A DNA stretch of 64,000 bases from Enterococcus plantarum (GTDB lineage: Bacteria; Bacillota; Bacilli; Lactobacillales; Enterococcaceae), in assembly GCF_001730295.1 (NCBI RefSeq), contig NZ_MIKA01000008.1, positions 16,792 through 80,791 of the forward strand, written 5' to 3'. Positions 34,982 to 44,530 of this stretch are shown piece by piece. Position numbers and translations under genes: made by a program. The notes beneath the pieces were generated by a model. The model made no database searches and had not been told where the DNA came from. It was given only the letters and a program-made list of their open reading frames with translations. The stretch's first letter is position 1. Every line of letters begins with the position of its first letter.

Positions 34982-35569
34982 ATGAAAAAAAAAATGTTCT
35001 CTATAGTTATTTTTGCTTTTTTTGGATTTTTATTCGTACTGTTGCCAACTAAGGCTGAAGCTATGACAGCACCATTTTTAGGTTCGTGGGTTGATCCAGG
35101 TACTATCTCTTCAAGTGAAGGAACCCAATTTAATTTTCATATTGTAGCTAGAAATATGAGACTTCAGGGGTATGAGCAGCCAACAGAAGCATGGGAACAA
35201 CCTGAAATTTATGTACTATTGCCTGATGAGATTAATTTAGTGAATATGAACTATGATAGAGCTAACATATTAGCAAAACTAGAGAGAACTCAACATGGTA
35301 AATTAGTAAAATTCATATTTAAAAACTCACTAAAAGTAAATGCTGATTGGTCTTCAGCACCAAGGATTGATTTAGTTTTATCAGTAGACATGTTTGCGAA
35401 TCCGAACACATATACTATAACAAAATTTGGAAGTTCATCTGTGAAGAATCAGAATTATCCATCAAATCAATTTTTTAATCAAAAGGACTATTCTAACTTA
35501 ACTAATTTAAATGATCCCACAAGAGATATTATTTTTAGGGAATACCAAACATTGACTGTAACACCATAG
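34982..35569 (+). CDS. Secreted protein of unknown function
   Basis: 195 residues with a Sec signal (IVIFAFFGFLFVLLPTKAEA, cleavage near AEAM). The mature part is a beta-rich domain (FLGSWVDPGTISSSEGTQFN, PEIYVLLPDEINLVN, SAPRIDLVLSVDMFANP), reminiscent of adhesive Ig-like domains but without a recognised family or wall anchor. AAAGGAG precedes the ATG, and a strong terminator follows at 35624. One of three unrelated secreted proteins in this accessory region, each with its own promoter and terminator. Confidence 0.65.
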   Translation: MKKKMFSIVIFAFFGFLFVLLPTKAEAMTAPFLGSWVDPGTISSSEGTQFNFHIVARNMRLQGYEQPTEAWEQPEIYVLLPDEINLVNMNYDRANILAKLERTQHGKLVKFIFKNSLKVNADWSSAPRIDLVLSVDMFANPNTYTITKFGSSSVKNQNYPSNQFFNQKDYSNLTNLNDPTRDIIFREYQTLTVTP

Positions 35570-35623
35570 ACTAGATAAAGAGTGTCCGAAATGCTAGTAA
35601 AAATTGACTCTATAATTTATTGT

Positions 35624-35664
35624 GTTGGTAGAAAATCAAAAAAGATTTTCTACCAACATTTTTT
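35624..35664 (+). terminator. Terminator of the 195-aa secreted protein
   Basis: Perfect 14-bp stem (GTTGGTAGAAAATC and complement) with an A6 loop, followed by a T7 run. Confidence 0.8.
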
Positions 35665-35820
35665 TAAGCATTCAAAGATAAAAAGAACAATTGTATCTTT
35701 TTATTTAAATACATAATTTTTTTAACTTATTTGACATGATAGATAGATGAACTTAATTAAAAAAATGATTCTTCTCAACATATTAGAAGTTTGTGGCTAT
35801 ATTGTAAATAATCAGAATCT

Positions 35821-35846
35821 TAAATAAGCACGTTGAGTCAGATTTA
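35821..35846. repeat. Dispersed repeat copy R3 (degenerate)
   Basis: TAAATAA-GCACG-TTGAGTCAGATT; the right half and the GCACG spacer equal those of R1, the left half has decayed. Confidence 0.4.
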
Positions 35847-35913
35847 TAGCATGAAAATTGTTGTAAATACATGTAATTACATGGTATAATTAAGAGGACA
35901 AGGGGGCGATAGC

Positions 35914-36147
35914 ATGGAAACAGTAAAAGCAAGAAAACAAGGCAATGCAATCATGGTTACTTTAGCAAGCAAGTTAGCAGTGAAAGAAGGTCAAGAATTT
36001 TACTACTATAAAGATGAAGAAGGAATCATTTCATTAATTCCCAAAGCTGAAGACTTTTTTCAAAATGCGATTAAAGGCGAGTTCGTAGATAGTGAAGATA
36101 AATTAGCAATGAATTTTTCGCCAGAAGGTACTGAACTAGATGATTAG
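35914..36147 (+). CDS. mazE: AbrB/MazE-like antitoxin
   Basis: 77 residues: METVKARKQGNAIMVTLAS followed by KEGQEFYYYKDEEGIISLIP is the swapped-hairpin AbrB fold of PemI/MazE antitoxins, with an acidic C-terminal tail that would wrap the toxin. The promoter (TTGTAA, 18 bases, TATAAT near 35884) overlaps a dyad TACATGTAATTACATG, the likely self-repression operator. It overlaps the toxin gene by 8 bases. Confidence 0.82.
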   Translation: METVKARKQGNAIMVTLASKLAVKEGQEFYYYKDEEGIISLIPKAEDFFQNAIKGEFVDSEDKLAMNFSPEGTELDD

Positions 36148-36487
36148 ACAAGGCGATATTGTAACTATAAACTTTGATCCTTCTAGAGGTAGTGAAATAA
36201 AAAAAAGACGACCAGCAATAGTTATGAGTCGCAATGAATACAATCTTTCTTCTAATCTAATTATTGTCTGTCCAATAACTTCTACGACAAAGAAACGCCC
36301 TTACTTTCTACCAATAAGTAGTGAAGCTTTACAAAAGGACAGTAAGGTAAACACTAAACAAGTATATTCGTTAGATTGTACGTCTGAAGGAAATCGAAAT
36401 GTTAAAGTTATTGGAAAAGTTGATATGAAGGAATTTTTAAATATTGCGCAGCATTTCATGTTAAATTTCAATTTTCCATTTTTCTAG
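36140..36487 (+). CDS. mazF: MazF/PemK-family toxin (endoribonuclease)
   Basis: 115 residues: RQGDIVTINFDPSRGSEIKK, RRPAIVMSRNEYN and VCPITSTTKKRPYFL are the MazF/PemK core with the conserved Arg and Ser/Thr; the family cleaves mRNA in a sequence-specific way. Coupled to the antitoxin upstream. The pair would act as a plasmid-maintenance module. The next repeat copy (R4) starts 26 bases after the stop. Confidence 0.87.
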   Translation: MIRQGDIVTINFDPSRGSEIKKRRPAIVMSRNEYNLSSNLIIVCPITSTTKKRPYFLPISSEALQKDSKVNTKQVYSLDCTSEGNRNVKVIGKVDMKEFLNIAQHFMLNFNFPFF

Positions 36488-36513
36488 ATGAAAAAGATTT
36501 TCTCTGTAAATCA

Positions 36514-36582
36514 AACACAAACGGATTGTGGCTGATATTCTCAAATTCAGCTATACCAAAAACATTCGTTTTTGATATATGT
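36514..36582. repeat. Dispersed two-hairpin repeat copy R4
   Basis: ACACAA-ACGGA-TTGTG (first dyad), TGATATTCTCAAATTC spacer, then CTATACCAAAAAC / GTTTTTGATATATG around ATTC (second dyad). Aligns along its whole length with R6. Confidence 0.65.
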
Positions 36583-36681
36583 ATAAAAGTTAGCTATTTC
36601 ATAATATGTATATATTAAGCTTGAGTCTAAACGTGTTGTAAGATATAATTATATTACCAAATATAATAAGAGGTGTATAAA

Positions 36682-37338
36682 ATGAATAAAAAGATGTTTT
36701 CGATGTTATTGTTACTTGTTTTTGTTGGTGTGTACTTTACTTCTGAAGAAGCTAGTGCGAATGTTACGGTATATGACAAGGAGAACAGACCAGTTGTTTT
36801 TCCGGTAGGGAAATATACAAATGAACATGTAGGGTCTGGTTTAACTTGGTCAAGTGGGACTTTTTTAGTAAATCCGAATGGGCAAAGTATTTTTAATGAT
36901 TCTATAAATAGAATCGATGTACCTAAAGGCTATAGAGTTATTGCGACGGATGATCATAATTTTAAAGATACTTCCGCATGGTTTGAACACTCAATTTTTG
37001 ATTTTGGACCTCTTGGGCTAAAAAATAAAATATCGTCATTAATTGTAGAAAACATAGCTAATGATCCTAAATTACCAGTTGTTTATGAAGATCATGGTTT
37101 TGGTGGAAGACAACAGACATTAAATGTAGGTGACTATCGAAAGAAAAATTTGTCATTTGGAAATGATAGAATATCAGCAATTAGAGTACCAGCAGGGTAT
37201 ACAGTAAGAATGTGGGATGATGATAAGTATAAGGACAGAAACTACACCTATTTTGGTCCGACATATATACCGTTTTTAAATGGTTTTAATGATAAAGTAT
37301 CTTCTTTAAAAGTTAGACTAACTGGGCAACCAATTTAA
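36682..37338 (+). CDS. Secreted beta/gamma-crystallin-like protein
   Basis: 218 residues from ATG 36682 behind AGAGGTG. Signal peptide (1-26, ending EEASAN), then two copies of a crystallin-type Greek-key pair: VTVYDKENRPVVFPVGKYTN ... NDSINRIDVPKGYRVIATDD and VVYEDHGFGGRQQTLNVGDY ... NDRISAIRVPAGYTVRMWDD, closing with NDKVSSLKVR. The repeated N-D-x-(I/V)-S/N-(S/R/A) motifs are calcium-binding crystallin signatures. No wall anchor. Bacterial members are extracellular Ca-stabilised proteins or inhibitors; role here unknown. Confidence 0.75.
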   Translation: MNKKMFSMLLLLVFVGVYFTSEEASANVTVYDKENRPVVFPVGKYTNEHVGSGLTWSSGTFLVNPNGQSIFNDSINRIDVPKGYRVIATDDHNFKDTSAWFEHSIFDFGPLGLKNKISSLIVENIANDPKLPVVYEDHGFGGRQQTLNVGDYRKKNLSFGNDRISAIRVPAGYTVRMWDDDKYKDRNYTYFGPTYIPFLNGFNDKVSSLKVRLTGQPI

Positions 37339-37361
37339 ATAACTATTAATTTAATGACAAC

Positions 37362-37393
37362 AAAAAGATACAGTGTATACATTGTATCTTTTT
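37362..37393 (+). terminator. Terminator of the crystallin-like gene
   Basis: AAAAAGATACA/TGTATCTTTTT stem with a 10-base loop, then T run. Confidence 0.7.
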
Positions 37394-37546
37394 TCTTATT
37401 TCTTATCACTATCAAAACTTAAAAGTATCGATTGAAGAAATTTGAGCAATTAGAATCAGAATACCAGGCTGTCAAAAGTTATGATCATAAATTCTTTACT
37501 ACTAAACTAAGAGCAGGTGCAAAGAAGTGCATTCGTTTCTTTTAAT

Positions 37547-37585
37547 TATGCGATTCCAAAAAACATTCGGGTTAGGTTCGTTAAA
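37547..37585. repeat. Dispersed repeat copy R5 (degenerate second hairpin)
   Basis: ATTCCAAAAAACATTCGGGT-TAGG resembles the CCAAAAACATTCGTTTTAGG part of R6; the first hairpin is not visible. Confidence 0.35.
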
Positions 37586-37677
37586 TAAAAATAGGTACTA
37601 AATAAAATATATTGTGTACTTTAAGTGTAATTGTGTTATACTTTAAGAGTAAAAAAAAAGAAAGAAGGTACTTACCT

Positions 37678-38376
37678 ATGTTTAAGAAAAAAAATATTTT
37701 GTATCCAATATTTGTTGCATTATGTTTGCTACTGCTACCTCTGAAAACTTTCGCTGCTGAGCCAAATGTAGTCCCAGATCCTGGTCTAAAAGCAAGAATT
37801 AATCAAATTTTGAAAAGAAATCCACAATCTGATATTTCGCCAAATGAACTGAATAACCCTAATTTACAATACATGAATTTAGAGCGTGCGAATATAAAAA
37901 ATTTAGAAGGATTACAGTATGCTTATCAAACAACATCATTAGATTTAAGTTATAATTCATTTCCCAATCTAAATCCTCTTATTGGAAAAAATTTGGGCTA
38001 TCTCGCTGTTAATCATAACCCATATTTAAATGATATCTCAGGTATTAGGTACGCTGTTAATTTAGGTAATTTAGGAATAAGATTTAACCCAAATCTAAAG
38101 AATTCAGAATTCAATATAATCAGCAACTTCCGTAACTTAAATCGTTTAGATTTAGGCGGGGCCAATATATCATCAATTGATTTCTTAAAAAACACGGCTT
38201 ATCCTAATCTTACGTATATAAATTTAGGTCAAAATAAATTAACAGATATAAATGGACTAACACATATTAAAACGTTAACTTATTTAAATATTGATTACAA
38301 CAAGGTAACTGATTTAAGTCCAGCTAAAAAACTACCAAATTTAAAAACGTTCGTAACAACTGGAAACCCTAGATGA
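37678..38376 (+). CDS. Secreted leucine-rich-repeat protein (internalin-like)
   Basis: 232 residues from ATG 37678 behind AGAAGGT; the frame upstream to 37612 has no signal peptide logic. Signal peptide (1-27, ending KTFAAE), then an internalin-type cap (VPDPGLKARINQILKR) and about seven LRRs of around 22 residues (LQYMNLERANIKNLEGLQYA, LTYINLGQNKLTDINGLTHI, LTYLNIDYNKVTDLSPAKKL). It stops directly after the repeats: no Ig-like domain, no LPxTG or WxL. Probably a released ligand-binding protein. Confidence 0.78.
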   Translation: MFKKKNILYPIFVALCLLLLPLKTFAAEPNVVPDPGLKARINQILKRNPQSDISPNELNNPNLQYMNLERANIKNLEGLQYAYQTTSLDLSYNSFPNLNPLIGKNLGYLAVNHNPYLNDISGIRYAVNLGNLGIRFNPNLKNSEFNIISNFRNLNRLDLGGANISSIDFLKNTAYPNLTYINLGQNKLTDINGLTHIKTLTYLNIDYNKVTDLSPAKKLPNLKTFVTTGNPR

Positions 38377-38440
38377 TATTTAGTTCTAGATGGTCCTATT
38401 TAGAAGAATAAAAGTGTATTAGTAGAGTTGGAATTATTTC

Positions 38441-38594
38441 GGTTCTTTGTCAACTAATGTTGGTGAAGAAAATCCAAAGAATTAAATCACTAATGAAGCC
38501 TAGAGGGAAATTCCTCTAGGTTTTTCTAATTGGTTGAAAAAGAACAGTGCCAAAAAATAAAGTAATTCTCAATTTAAAATGATAGAAGTTACGG
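38441..38594. mobile_element. ISL3-family left-end fragment
   Basis: Begins GGTTCTTTGTCAACT and follows the 30429 element closely for about 150 bases (CTAGAGGGAAATTCCTCTAG). It ends exactly where a remnant of the 325-aa gene begins, so the IS sequence replaced most of that gene. Confidence 0.65.
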
Positions 38595-38595
38595 A

Positions 38596-38622
38596 TTCTT
38601 CTTCAATCGTTTTGATGTTCAT
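38596..38622 (-). pseudogene. First nine codons of a third 325-aa gene copy
   Basis: Minus strand MNIKTIEEE with an AAAAGGGAG ribosome binding site and the palindrome at 38642 in the same spacing as the two intact copies; the remainder is lost at the IS junction. Confidence 0.65.
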
Positions 38623-38641
38623 CATAAAAAACTCCCTTTTT

Positions 38642-38670
38642 ATAGTTACTATAACGTATTATAGTAACTA
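38642..38670. promoter_or_regulatory. Palindrome upstream of the truncated 325-aa gene
   Basis: ATAGTTACTATAA, CGTA, TTATAGTAACTA: same element as 32750 and 48556. Confidence 0.6.
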
Positions 38671-38712
38671 ATGTAAATTAGAAAATATCCGTATGAATTA
38701 TCGAACTATTTT

Positions 38713-38788
38713 GACTATGACACAAGCACGTTGTGTCATAGTCTCTTGAATGTACCTATACCAAAAACATTCGTTTTAGGTATAGGTA
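38713..38788. repeat. Dispersed two-hairpin repeat copy R6 (best preserved)
   Basis: First hairpin: 13-bp perfect arms GACTATGACACAA / TTGTGTCATAGTC around GCACG. Spacer TCTTGAATG. Second hairpin (38753-38788): TACCTATACC and GGTATAGGTA with inner AAAAC/GTTTT around ATTC. Confidence 0.75.
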
Positions 38789-38879
38789 AATTCTTATAGT
38801 AAGGTAAAAATGACAGGAGCGGATACTAGTAGTTTTTTTATCGTTAATTTTGAATGGAAATTAATTATAAAGTATAGAG

Positions 38880-39311
38880 CCTCCTTTTCTTGATGGTTTT
38901 AATAGAGAAATCAGTGCCTATCAATTTCAGCAAAAAGCAACGTTGGATTGCGTATTGATTCCTTTAAAAACAGCCATTAAAGAAAGTAAAGAGACCAACT
39001 TTCGAACAACAATCCTTTCCGATCAAGGGTGGCATTACCAAAATCAACAGTATGTCAGACAATTGGAGCAAGCAAAGTTATACCAGAGTATGTCACGAAA
39101 AGAAAATTGTTTGGACAATGCATTAATGGAAAATTTCTTTGGTCTGATAAAACAAGAAATGTATTATGGTCGTAGTTTTTCTAGCTTTGAGGAATTAAAA
39201 CGAGCAGTTACAAATTATATTGATTATTACAATCATTATCGGATAAAAGCAAAATTGACTGGTATGAGTCCGGTTCAATACCGAATTCATACCAGTCGAA
39301 TGACAAGTTAA
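38880..39311 (+). pseudogene. IS3-family transposase, C-terminal fragment
   Basis: The frame is open from 38880 without a start and reads PPFLDGFNREISAYQFQQK, then ILSDQGWHYQNQQYV (second Asp region of the DDE core), LDNALMENFFGLIKQEMYY (Glu) and YNHYRIKAKLTGMSPVQYR, the end of an IS150/IS3-type OrfB. The N-terminal two thirds are missing. A motif TCGTTAATTTTGAATGGAAA just upstream recurs near 13485. Confidence 0.75.
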
Positions 39312-39844
39312 TTTACGTACAACTTTTAGGGCGCACATCAAACTCCTATGAATATGTTTTCTTTTCAATATAAAGTAAAATTTATTGACAAAATTAATAT
39401 GACAGTACTTCATTAAATTTAATGTCATTTTCCAATCACGTTTGGAGATAACAAACTAAATGCCAATACTTTGTAGCCAGTTTCGATTTAAGCTTGAATA
39501 AATACGACGAATTCAAGGAAAAAATAAATTTGTATTAACTTTATAAATGCAAGCTTTAAGTTTTTTATCTTTATTTTATTCATATTATTTGCATTATATA
39601 CAAGAAAAATATATACTTGATTAAACTTGTTAATTATTTAAAAACAAAAACCTGAAATAAATGATGATGTAATGCTGAAAATTACTAAAAATAAATTTTT
39701 TTGTATATCCTTAATTAGTTTATTGCAATGTAGCTTAATCATAATAAGTGATATGTTAGTCGGACTAACTTTACAATAATGTTTAAATAATATTTAATAA
39801 TATTATTTATTGAGAAAAAAAGTAAAAATTGTGGGAGAATAATA

Positions 39845-42800
39845 ATGAACAAAAAGTTTTTTCTTTATGTATGTTTACTTTCGATTGGACTATTACAATT
39901 TTTATTTCCAAAGTTTTCCTCTGCTCAAACAGGAACAGAAACAATCCTCGAAGCAAACTTTTCAGATAAGGAACAAACGTCTAGAGAATTTAAAGAAAAA
40001 TTAAATACATCATTAGAACCAAATAGAGTTGCTGTATCTTCAGATGACCGGGTGAAATTAAAAAATCTAGAAAGCAATGCGGTAAATATTCCGAATGAAA
40101 CAACAACCGAACGGACAGAGATATTCACAGAATCAAAAGATTCAAAAGAAATCAAGGCTAATGCACTGTCAACAACGACCGAAGGAACATGGGGAAATGT
40201 TAAATGGACGTTTGATAGTATCTCCGGGGCGCTTACTTTTACAAGCGGAGGTACGTTTGAACAATATATTAGTGCTCCGTGGAATAAAACTGATGGAACA
40301 GGTGTGGATAAAAGCAGTGTCAAGAGTATTATATTATCTCAATATGTAAATGCTCCTCCTAACTCGAATAATCTGTTTCAAGGATTATCGAATGTCACAG
40401 AGTTTCAGGGATTGGCATATCTTGATACATCATCAACAACAAAGATGTCAGGAATGTTCCAGAATATGAGTAGTATAGAGTTCTTAGACTTATCGAGTTT
40501 TGATACATCAAAAGTGACAGAATTCTACTTGACTTTTGCTAATATGCTATCATTAAAATCAATCGATCTTGCTAAATTTAACACATCATCAGCAACACGG
40601 ATGAGTAATATGTTTCAAAATGATACGTCTTTGAATGATATAGATGTATCTAATTTTAATACTTCAAACGTAACAGACATGTACGCAATGTTTTCAGGGT
40701 TGACAGGTGTCACTAAATTGAATTTGGGTAATTTTGATTTTTCTAAAACGACAAATTATGCTAATATGTTTCGGAATGTTCCAATAGAAGAAATTACTTT
40801 AAGTAGTACGTTTTCAAATAAAAATGCAGATGCAAATTTACAATCTATTACAAAAACAAGTACTTATAATGGGCAGTGGAAAAATTCATCTGGAGAATTA
40901 TTCGGATCATCTAGTGAATTTCTCAAAAACTTTAATGGATTGACGGATGCAGGAACGTACACATGGGCTATGTATCCTACGTGGGGTAGTGTACATTATG
41001 ATTTTGATTCTACCACTGGTGGGGTGACTTTTCTAGATGAAGGAATACTAGGAGGCTATAGTTTGTCTCCGTGGAACAGAACTGATAATTCGAAAATTAA
41101 TGCAGCTGATATTAAATCAATTACCTTCACTAAAGCTGTTAAGGCACCAATCAATTCTACTAATTTATTCTCATCTTCAGTAGATGAAAATCTATTAAAA
41201 GCTGTCACTTCTATAAATGGCCTAGTTAATTTAGATACGTCAGCTGTGACCAAAATGGAGGGTTTGTTTTCAGGAATGTATTCATTAGAAACATTAGATG
41301 TATCAAATTTTAATACATCTAGTGTTACATCTATGCACAGGATGTTTACTAGTTTGAGAAGTTTAAAAAAACTAGATGTATCAAACTTTGATACATCAAA
41401 AGTGACAAACATGAAAAATATGTTTCAAAGTTCAACTGGGCTAACATCGTTAAACTTGTCAAATTTTAATACAGCAAGTGTTGATTCAATGTATGCAATG
41501 TTCAACGGCTTGTCAAATTTAAAAGATTTAAACTTGACTAGCTTTAACACAGAAAAAGTAACAGATATGAGCAAAATTTTCTCAGGGATGACTAGTTTGA
41601 CAACTTTAAACATTTCGACGTTTAATACTTTGAAGGTAGCTAACATGACAAATATGTTTTTAAATGACCTTCAATTGAATCGTCTTGTCTTAGGTAAATT
41701 TTTTTCAACTGGAGGTAAAGCAACTGATTTACCTAGTATTTCAAGAATGAACGGTTATACAGGTAATTGGATGAACGAATCTACTAATGTATCTGCTGGA
41801 GCTTCTGACACTTTTCTTAAAGATTATAATGGGTCGAATCCTGGAACGTACGTTTGGCAAAGGCAACTTTGGAATGATGTGCCATGGGAATTTGATGAAA
41901 CTGCAGGCATATTAAGATTTTTGGATGCTGGTAGATTCAACGAGTCTAAATACTCACCATGGAATCGAACGGATGATTTAAAGGTTAATGCAGCGGATAT
42001 AAAAAAGATTGTATTTACAAAAGCTGTCACAGCACCATCTGATAGTTCGTACCTGTTTTCTTCTTTAAGCCCAAGATCGAATCGTTTAAGATCACTAACT
42101 AGTATAGAAGGAATAGAAAATTTAGACACGAGTCAAGTTATAAATATGTCTAACATGTTTTATGATATGACAAATATAGTATCTTTAGATCTATCAACAT
42201 TGAATACTAATAAAGCAACTAATTTTTATAGTATGTTTGAGGGAGCGTCTAGTCTAGAAGAGTTAAATATTACCAACTTTAATACTCAAAATGGGAGTAC
42301 AAAAAATATGTTTTTTGGAGATAATAATTTAAGTAAAATTACTCTAGGAAGCAATTTTAAGGGCCAAGCAACGGGATTACCTGACGTTCCTAAAAATGAT
42401 TTATACAGCGGAACTTGGGTGTATCAAATAAAAAATCAAACTGTAGGGACTTCACAAGAATTCTTAGCGAATTATGATGGACAAAATCCTGGAACATATG
42501 TATGGGGCTCAGCAGAAGATCCTCTAAATCCAACTGATCCTAATCAAGATAATTTAGTATTAAAGTCTGTTCCAACAGCCTATACATTTAAGTCAAAGTT
42601 ATTTTATTCCAGCTATAAAGTTGACGGGACAGTGAGTACCGATAATCAAGTGGTGGTTTACAATAATCGAATGGAAAGAAATTGGTCTGTCAAGGCAAGT
42701 ATTGTAGGGGATAGATTGACATTGAAAAATGGTACATCAATAATACCAGTCAATAGTTTTACGATTAATTCGTCTAACATACTCGATCCACAAACTAAAG

Positions 42801-42976
42801 GAATTGTTGCTGAATCACCCACGGATAAAACAATAAGTAATAATGTAGGAGATGTTCAAACAGATGTTTCTAATATCAGCATTGGATTTACTGATACCGA
42901 TAATCAATTGAAAGCTGGTTCAGAACTACAAGGCACCATCCGATACCAATTATATAATACAGCTAGTGCCGAATAA
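39845..42976 (+). CDS. BspA-like LRR surface protein with WxL-type C-terminus
   Basis: 1043 residues. Signal peptide (1-28, ending SSAQT), then three blocks that each begin with a 'W..V.W.FD...G.L.F...G' lead-in (near 115, 378, 675) followed by DUF285/BspA-type leucine-rich repeats of about 22 residues, repeating (L)xxLDxSNFNTSxVTxMxxMF (e.g. LDVSNFDTSKVTNMKNMFQS). The last 150 residues (ERNWSVKASIVGD to GTIRYQLYNTASAE) are shared with the 196-aa protein at 43931 and replace the classical WxL domain. A large adhesin-type protein; first gene of the second cluster. Confidence 0.82.
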   Translation: MNKKFFLYVCLLSIGLLQFLFPKFSSAQTGTETILEANFSDKEQTSREFKEKLNTSLEPNRVAVSSDDRVKLKNLESNAVNIPNETTTERTEIFTESKDSKEIKANALSTTTEGTWGNVKWTFDSISGALTFTSGGTFEQYISAPWNKTDGTGVDKSSVKSIILSQYVNAPPNSNNLFQGLSNVTEFQGLAYLDTSSTTKMSGMFQNMSSIEFLDLSSFDTSKVTEFYLTFANMLSLKSIDLAKFNTSSATRMSNMFQNDTSLNDIDVSNFNTSNVTDMYAMFSGLTGVTKLNLGNFDFSKTTNYANMFRNVPIEEITLSSTFSNKNADANLQSITKTSTYNGQWKNSSGELFGSSSEFLKNFNGLTDAGTYTWAMYPTWGSVHYDFDSTTGGVTFLDEGILGGYSLSPWNRTDNSKINAADIKSITFTKAVKAPINSTNLFSSSVDENLLKAVTSINGLVNLDTSAVTKMEGLFSGMYSLETLDVSNFNTSSVTSMHRMFTSLRSLKKLDVSNFDTSKVTNMKNMFQSSTGLTSLNLSNFNTASVDSMYAMFNGLSNLKDLNLTSFNTEKVTDMSKIFSGMTSLTTLNISTFNTLKVANMTNMFLNDLQLNRLVLGKFFSTGGKATDLPSISRMNGYTGNWMNESTNVSAGASDTFLKDYNGSNPGTYVWQRQLWNDVPWEFDETAGILRFLDAGRFNESKYSPWNRTDDLKVNAADIKKIVFTKAVTAPSDSSYLFSSLSPRSNRLRSLTSIEGIENLDTSQVINMSNMFYDMTNIVSLDLSTLNTNKATNFYSMFEGASSLEELNITNFNTQNGSTKNMFFGDNNLSKITLGSNFKGQATGLPDVPKNDLYSGTWVYQIKNQTVGTSQEFLANYDGQNPGTYVWGSAEDPLNPTDPNQDNLVLKSVPTAYTFKSKLFYSSYKVDGTVSTDNQVVVYNNRMERNWSVKASIVGDRLTLKNGTSIIPVNSFTINSSNILDPQTKGIVAESPTDKTISNNVGDVQTDVSNISIGFTDTDNQLKAGSELQGTIRYQLYNTASAE

Positions 42977-43003
42977 TCCAAATAGAGATTATTGGAGGAA
43001 AAA

Positions 43004-43336
43004 ATGAGTAAGAAAAAAATTATATCATGGGTGGGTTTAGCAGTGTGTCTCATCGTCATGAGTGGGTCTGTGTTAGCTCAATCAACCCTTGCAGCGCAGG
43101 AAGAAGCAATTGATCAAAATACTAATCAGGTTACTCTTACGTTGTTACCGAAAGAATCGGGAAGTACAGGCGCAAATTCAGGCAATAAATCACTCAATAA
43201 TAGAAATACGATGTTTCTTAAAACTGGGGAACAAAGTAATCTTTTACTAACTATTCTTGGCTATGTACTAGTTAGCATGGGAGTTATTTATATCGTTTAT
43301 CTTTCAAGACGAAAGGTGGAAAATAATGAAAAATAA
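43004..43336 (+). CDS. Small sortase-substrate-like protein of cluster 2
   Basis: 110 residues from ATG 43004 behind TTGGAGGAA. Signal peptide (1-27), short polar region, then FLKTGEQ (LPxTG-like, with Lys for Pro-x), a membrane helix (LLLTILGYVLVSMGVIYIVY) and a basic tail. Counterpart of the small protein at 20124. Overlaps the next gene by 11 bases. Confidence 0.6.
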   Translation: MSKKKIISWVGLAVCLIVMSGSVLAQSTLAAQEEAIDQNTNQVTLTLLPKESGSTGANSGNKSLNNRNTMFLKTGEQSNLLLTILGYVLVSMGVIYIVYLSRRKVENNEK

Positions 43337-43898
43337 TATATTCATATTTTTAACTGTCCTTTTGTTTTTCGTTACTTTATCATATACTCCTAATGTGAAT
43401 GCAGAAGAAGTCAGAGACAGTTATTCAAAAAGTGGTATTAGTATTACGATAACGGAACGAACATTATCATTAGATGATGTGAGCATTCCGACGTTTAAAC
43501 CAATTGTTGTGACTGGTAAAAAAATGACTTTGAAGCCAACGAATGATTTTACCGTTACGGTAAGTGATAAACGAAATGGGTTGAGAAATCAATGGACCTT
43601 AAACTATAATATATCTGTTTTCTCTAATAGCATTGGAGAAACAGTTTCAGATCAACGACTTTCGTTTGGGAAAGGAACTGTAGAAGACTTAGCAGATACA
43701 TTCTATGAAGCATTAGACGTAAGTGTAATGCCAGATGCTACAAAACCAATGTTGCGAGTAGCTGAAGCAACTAAAACAACTTATAAGTATACCGTTCCAA
43801 AAGATACTATATCATTATCTTTTGGAGCTGATACGAAACCGGGAGATTATGTAGCCAAACAAACTTTGTTGTTAGCTTCACTTCCAGTTTCACAATAA
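43326..43898 (+). CDS. WxL-like secreted protein of cluster 2 (variant)
   Basis: 190 residues with a signal peptide (1-23, ending NAEEV). RNGLRNQWTLNYNISVF contains a W-T-L at the position of the first WxL motif, and the C-terminal block VAKQTLLLASLP replaces the usual TWxLxxAP. I read it as a divergent WxL domain whose second tryptophan motif is lost. It is co-translated with the preceding gene and lies before the 196-aa protein. Confidence 0.65.
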   Translation: MKNNIFIFLTVLLFFVTLSYTPNVNAEEVRDSYSKSGISITITERTLSLDDVSIPTFKPIVVTGKKMTLKPTNDFTVTVSDKRNGLRNQWTLNYNISVFSNSIGETVSDQRLSFGKGTVEDLADTFYEALDVSVMPDATKPMLRVAEATKTTYKYTVPKDTISLSFGADTKPGDYVAKQTLLLASLPVSQ

Positions 43899-43930
43899 AA
43901 TAATTTTTATAAGCGAAAGGAAAATTAAAT

Positions 43931-44521
43931 ATGAAAAAATTAGTATTAAGCAGTGCATTATTAGCAATTATCGGGGTAGGAACAATAGGAACATCAGTAT
44001 TCGCCGATGAAGTACAAGGAAATAGCAAAGAATCTAAAGTAAATGTAACAATTGAAGATGAAGATTCTGGTACAGACCCTTTAGATCCAACAGATCCTGA
44101 CCAAAAACTTTTAAATCTAATAAGTGTTCCAGAAAAATATGATTTCACATCATCATTAACAAATGGCACTTATTCATTAACAACAACATTATCTGACCAA
44201 GATATTGAAGTATTCAATAGTCGTAGTACTCGTGAATGGAGTGTTAAAGCATCTGTTGCAGAAAATAAATTAACGTCAGATAGTACAAATTTCGATGTAA
44301 CATCATTTAAGATCAACAACAATGAATTAGTTGGTGCTGGTGCAACCCCGATTGTTGCAAAAAATGGTGAATTAACAGCTGAAGCAAATACTGGGACCCT
44401 TTCAACACCAGTAACTACAGCATCAATTTCTTTCTCTGATCCAAGTGGAAAACTTAAAGTGGGTAGTCAATTAACTGGAACAATCAATTATCAATTATAC
44501 AATACTGCTAATGCAAATTAA
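43931..44521 (+). CDS. WxL-like secreted protein, same domain as the BspA C-terminus
   Basis: 196 residues: signal peptide (1-25, ending SVFADE), an acidic linker (EDEDSGTDPLDPTDPDQ) and a domain with STREWSVKASVAENKL and terminal LTGTINYQLYNTANAN. The first WxL tryptophan is present as W-S-V; the second block ends YQLYN instead of W-x-L. The same domain ends the 1043-aa protein, so the two form a matched short/long pair like the WxL proteins of cluster 1. Confidence 0.7.
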   Translation: MKKLVLSSALLAIIGVGTIGTSVFADEVQGNSKESKVNVTIEDEDSGTDPLDPTDPDQKLLNLISVPEKYDFTSSLTNGTYSLTTTLSDQDIEVFNSRSTREWSVKASVAENKLTSDSTNFDVTSFKINNNELVGAGATPIVAKNGELTAEANTGTLSTPVTTASISFSDPSGKLKVGSQLTGTINYQLYNTANAN

Positions 44522-44530
44522 TTTATATTA

